Position numbers and translations under genes: made by a program
DNA from: Prevotella sp.
Lineage (GTDB): Bacteria > Bacteroidota > Bacteroidia > Bacteroidales > Bacteroidaceae
Assembly: GCA_024688365.1 (NCBI GenBank)
Contig: JAILEG010000003.1
Span: forward strand, 1-38,768
Reading direction: 5' to 3'
Length of the DNA stretch: 38,768 bases
The notes under the pieces: model-generated
The model's input: only the letters and a program-made list of their open reading frames with translations
Told to the model about the DNA's origin: nothing
Databases searched by the model: none
Part shown: piece by piece, positions 25,271 to 32,698 of the stretch
How positions within the stretch are numbered: the first letter of the stretch is position 1
Layout: each line of letters opens with the position of its first letter

Positions 25271-25319
25271 AGCATTTTTTCACACTTCGGGAAATTTATA
25301 CCGTACAAATGTGCTTTTT

Positions 25320-26420
25320 TTAAGGTTTAGGACGGTATTTCAACCAGCAATATACGGGATAATGGTCGGAAGTTGTCACTTTGTCATCAACGGTGGCACC
25401 AAAAGGCTCGAAATCATCGGAGCTGAAGATGTGGTCTATACGGAAGTACATGCCACTCTTATGATAGCTTACACCAGGCCCGTTGCCACTGGCTACATAG
25501 CAGTCTGTCAGCTCTTTCGCCATTGTCCGGTGGACATAGCTGAGAGGGTTGTCATTGAAATCTCCACAGAGGATGACGGGCACCTTCCGGTCAAGATATT
25601 TCCTGACGTAGCGAGCCACTGTTTCCGCCTGCGGGGCACGTCTTGCCGATACAGAGCCGAGCTTTCGCAGCAGATGGGACGACTCGCTCTTGGCCTCACC
25701 CGTCTGCATGTCACCCTTGACCAAGGTCTTGAATTTGTCCTTGTCGTCCTGATTCAGCCCGTTGCTTTCAAAGTGGTTGTTCACGACAAGGGTCTTTGTC
25801 CCTCTGATGTCAAGCATATAAGCCATGCTCAAGTTGCTGCTGGAGCCGTAGGGAATACTGTCCTGCCACAATATGGGGTAACGGCTGAGCAGGATAAGAT
25901 GGTCATCCCCAGGACGTTTCTTCACCATCAGACTGAAATGGCGATAATGCTTCCGCAACTCGGAATAGACCCGGGCACTGTCGGCCTCGATGGCGCTTGC
26001 CTCCTGAAGGCATACTATGTCGGCCTTGCTCTTGACAATATACTCCACTATGGGGTTCGGCTCGCCCTCAGCCAAATCCCAAGGGGCAAACATAAAGACA
26101 TTGAACGACAGCACCTTCAATGCCCCATGCGGTTTCTCCTCTGGCAGATTGAAGGGTGTATAAGTCCTCACCGGACCGTAACAGAGCAGGAAGCCCAACA
26201 CGGGAAGCCAAATCATCCTGACCCTTACCAACACCCAGAAAACGAGAAAACCCAGGTTCAGGGCGAGAAGAACGGGAAAGCCCAGTCCTAAATTTGCCAA
26301 TAGGGGATATTCAGCAGGCTGCAGCCGGTCGACATTGCCCACCAGAAACATCATCAGGATGGCAATGATGTTACCCGCAACGATCAGCCTGAACGTAAAC
26401 TTCTTGATTGTCTTGTACAT
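25320..26420 (-). CDS. Membrane-anchored endonuclease/exonuclease/phosphatase (EEP) family protein
   Basis: 366 aa. Two or three N-terminal membrane segments (about 10-30, 40-62, 65-85) precede an EEP fold with LSFNVFMFAPW, the metal-binding Glu in CLQEASAIEADS, GDFNDNPLS (about 284) and the terminal SDHYPV with catalytic Asp-His (about 354). The family hydrolyses phosphodiester or phosphomonoester bonds in nucleic acids, inositol phosphates or sphingomyelin; the substrate here is unknown, and the membrane anchor argues for a lipid or envelope substrate (inference). It follows the rhomboid gene after 169 bases on the same strand, a pairing I recall as common in Bacteroidales. Confidence 0.85.
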   Translation of the reverse strand: MYKTIKKFTFRLIVAGNIIAILMMFLVGNVDRLQPAEYPLLANLGLGFPVLLALNLGFLVFWVLVRVRMIWLPVLGFLLCYGPVRTYTPFNLPEEKPHGALKVLSFNVFMFAPWDLAEGEPNPIVEYIVKSKADIVCLQEASAIEADSARVYSELRKHYRHFSLMVKKRPGDDHLILLSRYPILWQDSIPYGSSSNLSMAYMLDIRGTKTLVVNNHFESNGLNQDDKDKFKTLVKGDMQTGEAKSESSHLLRKLGSVSARRAPQAETVARYVRKYLDRKVPVILCGDFNDNPLSYVHRTMAKELTDCYVASGNGPGVSYHKSGMYFRIDHIFSSDDFEPFGATVDDKVTTSDHYPVYCWLKYRPKP

Positions 26421-26589
26421 TTAGTCTTCTATAATATCAGCTCCTCCCCAGGCCTTTTATTGTTGTTCCCTGCGGGCAAGCACCAACCACGGAACAAGCA
26501 GACCGCCAGCAGCCTCATGCAAGAAACCTGCATACAGCTCTACCTGCATACGTGTCAACATGCCTGCCAGGACTTACCAGGCAAGCTGT
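26421..26589. other. Gap between rhomboid and EEP genes
   Basis: 169 non-coding bases with a GCCTG/CAGGC inverted repeat next to the rhomboid stop codon. There is no convincing promoter, so co-transcription with partial attenuation is possible. Confidence 0.35.
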
Positions 26590-27546
26590 CTACTTCCTGC
26601 TGCTGTCAAAGAGCTTCTGTTTCTCTTCCTTCGACAGGCTGTCATAACCGCTCTTCCTGATTTTATCAAGGATACGGTCAATCTCCTCCTGCTCACGCTG
26701 TTTCCGGGCATTGAAATCCCAATCAGCGTTCTGCTGCGTGTTCGTATCTTGAGTAAATCCCCCCCAGGCCCTGCCGTTACCGCCACGGTCCTTTCTTGAA
26801 GAGTGACTGCTCCGATGTTCCCAGTTGCTGCGCATACGATCGAAGAACTGCTGCCCTTTGTTCATTCCAAAGTCTCCATAGCCGGCATAAGGGTGCCTCT
26901 GCCAATACTTGATAAGGATAAATCCGAAAAGCATGCCCCCCAGGTGCGCCAGATGAGCCACACCGTCATTACTCGTCCCCACGGCAGAGAACAGCTCTAT
27001 GGCAACCGAGCCAAGCACAATCCACTTCGCCTTGATAGGAATGGGAATAGGAATAATAAACATCCGCTCCTCAGGGAAGAGCATACCGAATGCCAACAGT
27101 ACTGCATAGATAGCTCCTGAGGCACCCACTGTTGTGAGCTGATTGAGGTAGACGGACATCGGTACGACCCCCATCCCTGTGTTAACGGAGTCATAGTGGG
27201 CAAGTCCTTCCACAAGATAGCTCCCGTACTGTGCCAGCTCCTGGCACAACCCAGCCCCAACACCACACACAATGTAATAAAAAAGGAACTTCTTAGGCCC
27301 CCATACATTCTCCACCACCATACCGAACATCCACAGCATAAACATATTCATCACAATATGCATGAAACCACCGTGCATGAACATGTACGTGACAAGCTGC
27401 CATACGTGGAAATCGCTCGCCATGAAGAAATGCAGGCCAAGGAGGTTGTTCAGGTCAATTCCCATTCCCCCCAGCACATAGTTGGCAAGGAAAGCCAGGA
27501 CGTTGATGATAAGGAGATTTCTTGTAACTGTCGGTATATTTCGCAT
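26590..27546 (-). CDS. Rhomboid-family intramembrane serine protease
   Basis: 318 aa with six predicted membrane segments. It cleaves membrane proteins within the bilayer. Catalytic residues are present: GASG with Ser143, and His201 in HLGG; the oxyanion-type HGGFMHIVMN is at 58-67 with Asn67. The C-terminal ~75 residues are a polar cytoplasmic tail ending in a short helical motif (IDRILDKIRKSGYDSLSKEEKQKLF) that is widespread in Bacteroidetes rhomboids. The substrate is unknown. It starts at the ATG at 27546, behind a -7 box, and is divergent from HU. Confidence 0.93.
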   Translation of the reverse strand: MRNIPTVTRNLLIINVLAFLANYVLGGMGIDLNNLLGLHFFMASDFHVWQLVTYMFMHGGFMHIVMNMFMLWMFGMVVENVWGPKKFLFYYIVCGVGAGLCQELAQYGSYLVEGLAHYDSVNTGMGVVPMSVYLNQLTTVGASGAIYAVLLAFGMLFPEERMFIIPIPIPIKAKWIVLGSVAIELFSAVGTSNDGVAHLAHLGGMLFGFILIKYWQRHPYAGYGDFGMNKGQQFFDRMRSNWEHRSSHSSRKDRGGNGRAWGGFTQDTNTQQNADWDFNARKQREQEEIDRILDKIRKSGYDSLSKEEKQKLFDSSRK

Positions 27547-27588
27547 CAGCTTATTTCTTTCTTGGTTCGTGAGTTATCTTTAACGGCA

Positions 27589-27596
27589 CAAAAGTA
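27589..27596 (-). promoter_or_regulatory. Rhomboid gene promoter -7 box
   Basis: TACTTTTG on the minus strand, 43 bases before the start codon. Confidence 0.5.
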
Positions 27597-27678
27597 CTAA
27601 ATTTTCCCGTTATCTGACATATAATGAGGAGGATAAGCGGCTTTTTTCATTATTTTCTACACTTTTCCCCAGATTTTA

Positions 27679-27709
27679 TTTGTTTTATAAAAGTAATCGA
27701 CTATATTTG
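27679..27709 (+). promoter_or_regulatory. HU gene promoter
   Basis: TTTG (27679-27682), 19-base spacer, TATATTTG (27702-27709): a near-perfect Bacteroidales promoter about 53 bases before the HU ATG, embedded in AT-rich DNA. Confidence 0.75.
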
Positions 27710-27761
27710 CAGCAAAATCAAAGGAATCATTCATAAATTAATCATCAAATAAGTCAAAATT

Positions 27762-28037
27762 ATGAACAAGACAGAATTAATCGAGAAGATTGCAGCCAAC
27801 GCAGGTTTAAGCAAGGCTGACGCAAAGAAGGCATTGGACGCAACTACTGAGGCTATCAAGGCTGCGCTCGTTGCAGGTGACAAGGTTCAGCTCGTAGGCT
27901 TCGGTACTTTCGCTATCAATGAGCGTCCTGCTCATGAGGGTATCAATCCTGCTACAAAGCAGAAGATTCAGATTGCTGCAAAGAAGGTTGCAAAATTCAA
28001 GGCTGGTGCTGAGCTGGCTGATGCTGTAAACGCTTAA
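27762..28037 (+). CDS. hup: DNA-binding protein HU
   Basis: 91-aa histone-like protein that bends and compacts DNA as a dimer. It has the complete HU/IHF fold: N-terminal helices (MNKTELIEKIAANAGLSKAD), GFGTF at about 46-50, the beta-arm with a Pro-rich tip (NPATKQKIQI) and C-terminal KAGAELADAVNA. Codon use is strongly biased towards a few codons, consistent with high expression, and both the promoter and terminator are strong. Confidence 0.97.
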   Translation: MNKTELIEKIAANAGLSKADAKKALDATTEAIKAALVAGDKVQLVGFGTFAINERPAHEGINPATKQKIQIAAKKVAKFKAGAELADAVNA

Positions 28038-28060
28038 TTTGTAAATTATTTACATAATAC

Positions 28061-28088
28061 AAAAGGCAATCTGTAAGGTTGCCTTTTT
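28061..28088 (+). terminator. HU gene terminator
   Basis: AAAAGGCAA (28061-28069) pairs with TTGCCTTTT (28079-28087), 9-nt loop, T-rich 3' side, 23 bases after the stop. Confidence 0.85.
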
Positions 28089-28153
28089 GCTTTTATACAC
28101 TTGGGTCCTAATACCTGCAAAACACAAAGTAATTCACTTAACAAAAACAAAAT

Positions 28154-29293
28154 ATGCGTATGAAAATCATTACCTCTTTAGCTCTCGCCCTTCTTCTCTC
28201 CCAGAACGTAGCAGCACAACAGGCTTCGGACGAACTGATTCCTGCGCCTGAGAATGAGGAGCCAACAGTATTCTATCTGAATGACAAACTGATATTAGGC
28301 GGTACGGAGGCCTTCACAAGAAACTTTAGGGAAGAAAAAATCTTCTTTCTGGATGACAACCAGGTTCTTGTCAGGGAGTTCCTTGACTACGGTGCTTATC
28401 TGAAAGGGACACTCGACAAGACAGCAGGGACTATCACCATTGAGAACGGACAGCCTGCGCTGCAAGTGCAGTCTGGTTTCGGTAGTCCAGTTGTCACCTA
28501 TTACTTTGCCGAACTTGACCCAAACACGGGACAACCCAAGACGGGGGCTTTCACTCTCAATTACGAGGACAAAGGAAATGGGAACTTCAGCGTATCGGCC
28601 GAAGACTTGCAATATGCGCTCTACAATAACGACAATGGTCAGCTGGCAATCTATAAGCAGGGAAGAGTACCGCAATTCACCAGCAAGAAAGACATTGACA
28701 GCAAGGCCTTTACCGTAAAATATGAATGTGATGACAAGATTTACGGAAGCGGCAGACTGACAAATGACCTTACGGCAGTCTTCCACAACGGCACACTCTA
28801 TCTGCACAATTTTGACCCTATACTTGAAGGCACATGGGTATCAGCGCAAATCAGATATAATGCCGATGGGATGTCACTCTTCATCCCCTCATGCCAATAT
28901 CTCGCCTCCTACACCAACACAGAGCATTTCATCCTCTATGCAGGGTCATCCAACGATGGTTCATCCATTGACACCACCAGCTATGACGGTTTGTCTCTCC
29001 CTACGACATTGAGTGAGGACGGACAAACTTATAAGTGTGTCTCAAAGGCATCTGATGCCATTGGCGCAGGCGACTACTTCAGTGACGGAAGAGGGCTTCA
29101 AGAGGAGTTCGGCACTATCTATCAGAACCTTTCCATCTCCCTCCCTGCCAGTGTGATTACAACAGGCATCACCTCAGTCACCACTAAAACAACGAATGGC
29201 GACAATGCTTATTATGACCTGCAGGGGCGCAAGTACAGCAAACCGACACACGGTGTGTTCATCCACAACGGGAGGAAGGTCGTTATCAGATAA
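28154..29293 (+). CDS. Secreted protein of unknown function with GxxIxxGxK tail
   Basis: 379 aa. The signal peptide MRMKIITSLALALLLSQNVAAQ is followed by a mainly beta-strand region rich in Gly, Thr and Tyr that contains no domain I recognise. The last ~30 residues (YYDLQGRKYSKPTHGVFIHNGRKVVIR) belong to the same tail class as the three starch-operon proteins, which suggests the same fate after Sec export. Segments such as GTLDKTAGTITI are typical of Prevotella and Bacteroides secreted proteins of unknown role. The start is the ATG at 28154; the one at 28160 is a close alternative. It has its own terminator. Confidence 0.8.
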   Translation: MRMKIITSLALALLLSQNVAAQQASDELIPAPENEEPTVFYLNDKLILGGTEAFTRNFREEKIFFLDDNQVLVREFLDYGAYLKGTLDKTAGTITIENGQPALQVQSGFGSPVVTYYFAELDPNTGQPKTGAFTLNYEDKGNGNFSVSAEDLQYALYNNDNGQLAIYKQGRVPQFTSKKDIDSKAFTVKYECDDKIYGSGRLTNDLTAVFHNGTLYLHNFDPILEGTWVSAQIRYNADGMSLFIPSCQYLASYTNTEHFILYAGSSNDGSSIDTTSYDGLSLPTTLSEDGQTYKCVSKASDAIGAGDYFSDGRGLQEEFGTIYQNLSISLPASVITTGITSVTTKTTNGDNAYYDLQGRKYSKPTHGVFIHNGRKVVIR

Positions 29294-29315
29294 ACCAGCA
29301 ACCGCACAGTATCAC

Positions 29316-29380
29316 CTCCCCACACCAAGCCATCAATCTGGATTTTCTTTCAATGCTGACACCTTGGTGAGGGGAGTTTT
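29316..29380 (+). terminator. Terminator after the secreted protein gene
   Basis: CTCCCCACACCAAG (29316-29329) pairs with CTTGGTGAGGGGAG (29363-29376) with one mismatch and a 33-nt loop, followed by TTTTCTTTTC. Confidence 0.65.
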
Positions 29381-29394
29381 CTTTTCGCTTCTCA

Positions 29395-29640
29395 TCACAT
29401 GACAACCGTCTGTTTGTTACTGTTTTTCAAGTGTTTACCTATCTCCTTATATGCTTTACCCTTTGACAGCCGCCAAGTGGAGGTTAGGCTCAGATTTTTC
29501 ATACTACCCAAATTGCTGCAACGCAGTGTTATGCCCTTGTGGATATTGCTGTTGAGCAACCGCATGGGAGGCTCCGACACAAACTTGTAACTGAGGTCGT
29601 TGAAGTAGAAATATTGATAGGGCAGGTTCTGGCCTTGTCA
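29395..29640 (-). pseudogene. C-terminal remnant of an outer-membrane barrel gene
   Basis: The frame reads QGQNLPYQYFYFNDLSY, then RLLNSNIHKGITL, then TWRLSKGKAYKEIGK, and stops at 29395. It matches the C-terminus of the intact 698-aa barrel protein about 3 kb away (QLLNSSIHKDTSL and TWRLPKGTRYKEIKK) with the same order and spacing. About 80 codons survive. A stop (TGA at 29638-29640) interrupts the frame, and no related sequence was found upstream before the DUF362 gene. It has no start or signal peptide of its own and is best read as the decayed tail of a former paralogue. Confidence 0.72.
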
Positions 29641-29694
29641 GCCATTTTCAACTGTCGTACAGGACCGACATGGATGCCGACAGGACGCGTTGCC

Positions 29695-30639
29695 TTAATT
29701 GTCGAGACTGACCAGTGTGTACTTCCTGCTGCCCAATCCGATTTTCTCTGCATGCTCAATGGTATGAAGTCCATGACGGCTGTTGATGCGTTCCTGGAGC
29801 GGCTTAGCATCATCACCCTGGGCAGAGGAATGACTGAACACCTTGTCAACGCAGGCCTGATCGAGGGCTACAGGGTCAAGCGATGCCATGATACCCATAT
29901 CCTTCAACTTCACAGCATCGGGTGTGGCCACGCAGTCACAGTCGACACTCATGTTGTTCATCACGTTGATGTAGAGGATGTGGTCGCCGAAGTAGTCGGC
30001 AACAGCCTGTGCCGCAGCCGCCATCGACTCCAGGAAGGCATCCTGTGGCGCGGTATGCTCCCAACACCCTTCCACAACCTGCTGGTAACCAGCCGTGTGG
30101 ATATTTGCCTTTCCATTGGCTGAGGCCACACCGATGCTCTGGTTCTTGATAGCTCCACCAAGTCCGCCCATCGGATGTCCTTTGAAATGGGACAGAGTGA
30201 TGAGGAAATCGTAGTTCTTCAGATGTGTCCCAACGATGTCATAAGGAATATGGGTGGTATCCCTCACGGGAATGTTGAACTCTCCTTCCTCATCCATCAG
30301 GTCCACCTTGGCAATAGAGTCGAAACCATGCTCATGGATGGTCTGCCAATGCGCCTCAAAGGTGTTGCGCTTGCCTGGATAGGCTGTATTACACTCAACG
30401 ATAGTTCCGTTCACCTTCTGCACAAGATCCTTGATAAGAGCAGGCTTCAGATAGTTAGGATTGCCTGACTCTCCTGTGCTTATCTTCACCGCCACACGTC
30501 CTTTGGCCTCCCTGCCCAGCGCCTCATAAATTCGCACGAGGGCTGCGGGGCTGATCTCTTTGGTGAAATAAACCTTCGACTGTGCCGACACACCCATGGC
30601 CATCAGCACACTTACTAACAATAAAACAACTTTCTTCAT
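29695..30639 (-). CDS. Exported DUF362-domain protein
   Basis: About 314 aa with signal peptide MKKVVLLLVSVLMAMGVSAQ; the frame runs to 30666, but the signal begins at 30639. The body is a DUF362-type domain with KISTGESGNPNYL, NTAYPGKRN, TLSHFKGHPMGGLGGAIKN and DPVALDQACVDKV, all recognisable family signatures. Some DUF362 proteins carry a ferredoxin-like 4Fe-4S domain; here no CxxCxxCxxxC cluster motif is present and the protein is predicted to be periplasmic. Its biochemical role is unknown. It begins 14 bases after the stop of the TonB-dependent receptor gene, so the two form an operon and probably serve the same uptake system. Confidence 0.87.
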   Translation of the reverse strand: MKKVVLLLVSVLMAMGVSAQSKVYFTKEISPAALVRIYEALGREAKGRVAVKISTGESGNPNYLKPALIKDLVQKVNGTIVECNTAYPGKRNTFEAHWQTIHEHGFDSIAKVDLMDEEGEFNIPVRDTTHIPYDIVGTHLKNYDFLITLSHFKGHPMGGLGGAIKNQSIGVASANGKANIHTAGYQQVVEGCWEHTAPQDAFLESMAAAAQAVADYFGDHILYINVMNNMSVDCDCVATPDAVKLKDMGIMASLDPVALDQACVDKVFSHSSAQGDDAKPLQERINSRHGLHTIEHAEKIGLGSRKYTLVSLDN

Positions 30640-30653
30640 ATAGCATTTGGGGT

Positions 30654-32528
30654 TTAGAAATTCCAACTGATACCACCCATGAAGGTGGTGCGGGGCATAG
30701 GGAAGCCCAAGAAGGTCTCATACTTCTGGGCAAGAAGGTTCTCTCCCTTGGCAAAAACATTCAGACCTTTGGCAAGTCGACAGTCGGCCGTAAGGTCAAG
30801 AAGTACGAAGTCCTCTTTCCTCTCACGGGATCCCGTGGCCGTATAGAGATCCGCCACATACTGCAGTCCGCCATTGAAGCGGAATCTTCCGATACTGTAG
30901 CCTGCACCCAGGAAGAGCTTATGGGCAGGGGCTGAGAGCTGAGGATGGCTCATGTGCAGATAGCTGTAGTTGGTGTTCAGCGTCAGATGATTATTCAAAA
31001 GATAGGCTGCCTCTGCCTCTATGCCGCTGTTTTCCGTATTTCCGGTATTGGTGTTCCGCTGCCGTCCACCAATCATCATCGTCTGAACCATATTGTCAGC
31101 CTTCAGATAGAAGAGACTTACTCCATAACGGAGCCGTCCTTGCATCAGCCGCTGGCTGTAACTTATCTCATAGCTCATCATCCGTTCGGGGCGCAAACCG
31201 GCATTGGCAGCACCATACATATACATTTCACGGAGCGTCGGATTGCGAAATCCTTTTGAGACCATGCCTTTCAGCTCTGCCTGGCGAGACATCCTCACGG
31301 TGAATCCACCCTGAGGAATCCACTCGTTGCCCGTCACTGAGTGATGGTCAAGCCGCACACCGGCATCCAAGGTCAGCCAAGGAGCAACATCCTGACGGAA
31401 GTCAATATAGCCCGCCACCTCATTGACAGCCTTCCGCACAATGTCGGTCTCTGTGCCATCAGCAAAGGCACGGTTCCAGGCATGCCCCCCAAAATGCTGG
31501 TAGTCGATGCCAGCCGTCGTGCGGTTTCCCTTGAAAAGCTCAATGCTCTGGTAAAGAGAGAAGCCACCCATCCTGTCATCATGCATATAGAAGGCTTTTC
31601 CAGGATGCCCTCCGGGATGATAGCCGTCATTGATATGATGGTGTCCCCAGTTGTAGAAAAGCCGGAAAGCACCGTTTGCACGTCCATAATCATTGATAAG
31701 CGACAGGGCTGCCATCCCCCGAGTAATCATCATGTCATTGTCAATATAAGGATTCGTGACCTCTCCAGGATTCGCCGATTCAAAGTAAGTGATATTTACA
31801 TCTCCGGTCAGCGTCCAATAGGGTGTGAAATCATAGCCCAGCTTAGCAAAACCACTTATCTGCTCAAAACCCGAACGGGAACGGTGACCATCAGTCCGCC
31901 CATAGTCGGCTCCTGCAATACTGAAGAACTTCCCATGTCTGAAACGGTTGGTGGCAGAAGCCTGCAATGTCCCATAAGACCCACCTTGCAGCTGGAGATG
32001 GGTCGACACACCATCCTGTAACATCGTCCGAGTGACGATATTGACCACTCCGCCCATAGCGTTGGAGCCATAGATGACTGATGCCGGACCACGCAGCACC
32101 TCCACCTTGTCAGCCATCAGCGTCTGATAGGCATCGGCTATGGGATGGCCATAAAGCCCAGCATACTGGGGAAGTCCGTCAACCAGTACGAGAAGATCAG
32201 CCATGCCTCCTATCCCTCTCACCTTCATGCTGCCTGCCGACCCACGGCTGACACCATAGTCCAACAGCCCCCGAGAGGTGGCAAAGAGCCCTGGTACCTG
32301 CTGCGTGAGCGAAGGGAGTATCTTGTCGTCGTAATTGGCCGTCAGCCTGCCATGCCCTATCACAGAGACGGTCATGGGCAGATGGCGCACATCAGATCTG
32401 CCGCGCGTACCTGTCACCACCACCTCATCCATAGAGAGAGACGCGCTGTCAGCTGCCGACTCCTGCGCCGCAACCGCCACGGAAGTGCTTCCGAGGATAA
32501 CAATGCTGAGTAGTCTGGTCTTCATCAT
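30654..32528 (-). CDS. TonB-dependent outer-membrane receptor
   Basis: About 624 aa. The ATG at 32528 (or 32525) is used, as the extended frame begins with TTG. The signal peptide ends near VAVAAQ, then TonB-box-like MDEVVVTGTR and a plug domain follow: VPGLFATSRG, VRGIGGMADLLVLVDGLPQ, VEVLRGPASVIYGSNAMGGVVNIVTR. A 22-strand-type barrel runs to the C-terminal aromatic FMGGISWNF. It lacks the carboxypeptidase-like N-terminal domain and SusD partner of glycan SusC systems, so it resembles BtuB/CirA-type receptors for metal chelates or cobalamin. The cargo cannot be named from sequence. The downstream DUF362 gene is in the same transcript. The 5' leader contains an AGGCT-G-AGCCT palindrome. Confidence 0.93.
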   Translation of the reverse strand: MMKTRLLSIVILGSTSVAVAAQESAADSASLSMDEVVVTGTRGRSDVRHLPMTVSVIGHGRLTANYDDKILPSLTQQVPGLFATSRGLLDYGVSRGSAGSMKVRGIGGMADLLVLVDGLPQYAGLYGHPIADAYQTLMADKVEVLRGPASVIYGSNAMGGVVNIVTRTMLQDGVSTHLQLQGGSYGTLQASATNRFRHGKFFSIAGADYGRTDGHRSRSGFEQISGFAKLGYDFTPYWTLTGDVNITYFESANPGEVTNPYIDNDMMITRGMAALSLINDYGRANGAFRLFYNWGHHHINDGYHPGGHPGKAFYMHDDRMGGFSLYQSIELFKGNRTTAGIDYQHFGGHAWNRAFADGTETDIVRKAVNEVAGYIDFRQDVAPWLTLDAGVRLDHHSVTGNEWIPQGGFTVRMSRQAELKGMVSKGFRNPTLREMYMYGAANAGLRPERMMSYEISYSQRLMQGRLRYGVSLFYLKADNMVQTMMIGGRQRNTNTGNTENSGIEAEAAYLLNNHLTLNTNYSYLHMSHPQLSAPAHKLFLGAGYSIGRFRFNGGLQYVADLYTATGSRERKEDFVLLDLTADCRLAKGLNVFAKGENLLAQKYETFLGFPMPRTTFMGGISWNF

Positions 32529-32609
32529 AAAATCTTTCAACTGTTGTCAATTCCCATTAAGAGTTCTCTAAACATCCGTAAACTTACAGGCTGAGCCTGC
32601 CGGATGCTG

Positions 32610-32617
32610 CAAAGATA
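32610..32617 (-). promoter_or_regulatory. TonB receptor promoter -7 box
   Basis: TATCTTTG on the minus strand, about 80 bases before the ATG. AGGCT-G-AGCCT (32588-32598) lies just downstream in the leader. Confidence 0.5.
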
Positions 32618-32698
32618 CTAAAACCCATTTGAAATATATCTAACTGAAACGGCAAACAAACAACCTTTTTTACAGAAACCAGTCTCCAAGGCGAGTCC

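Noticed and set aside
28038..28153. Promoter for the 379-aa secreted protein
   Set aside because: No TAnnTTTG box with a sensible distance was found between the HU terminator and the start; left unassigned.
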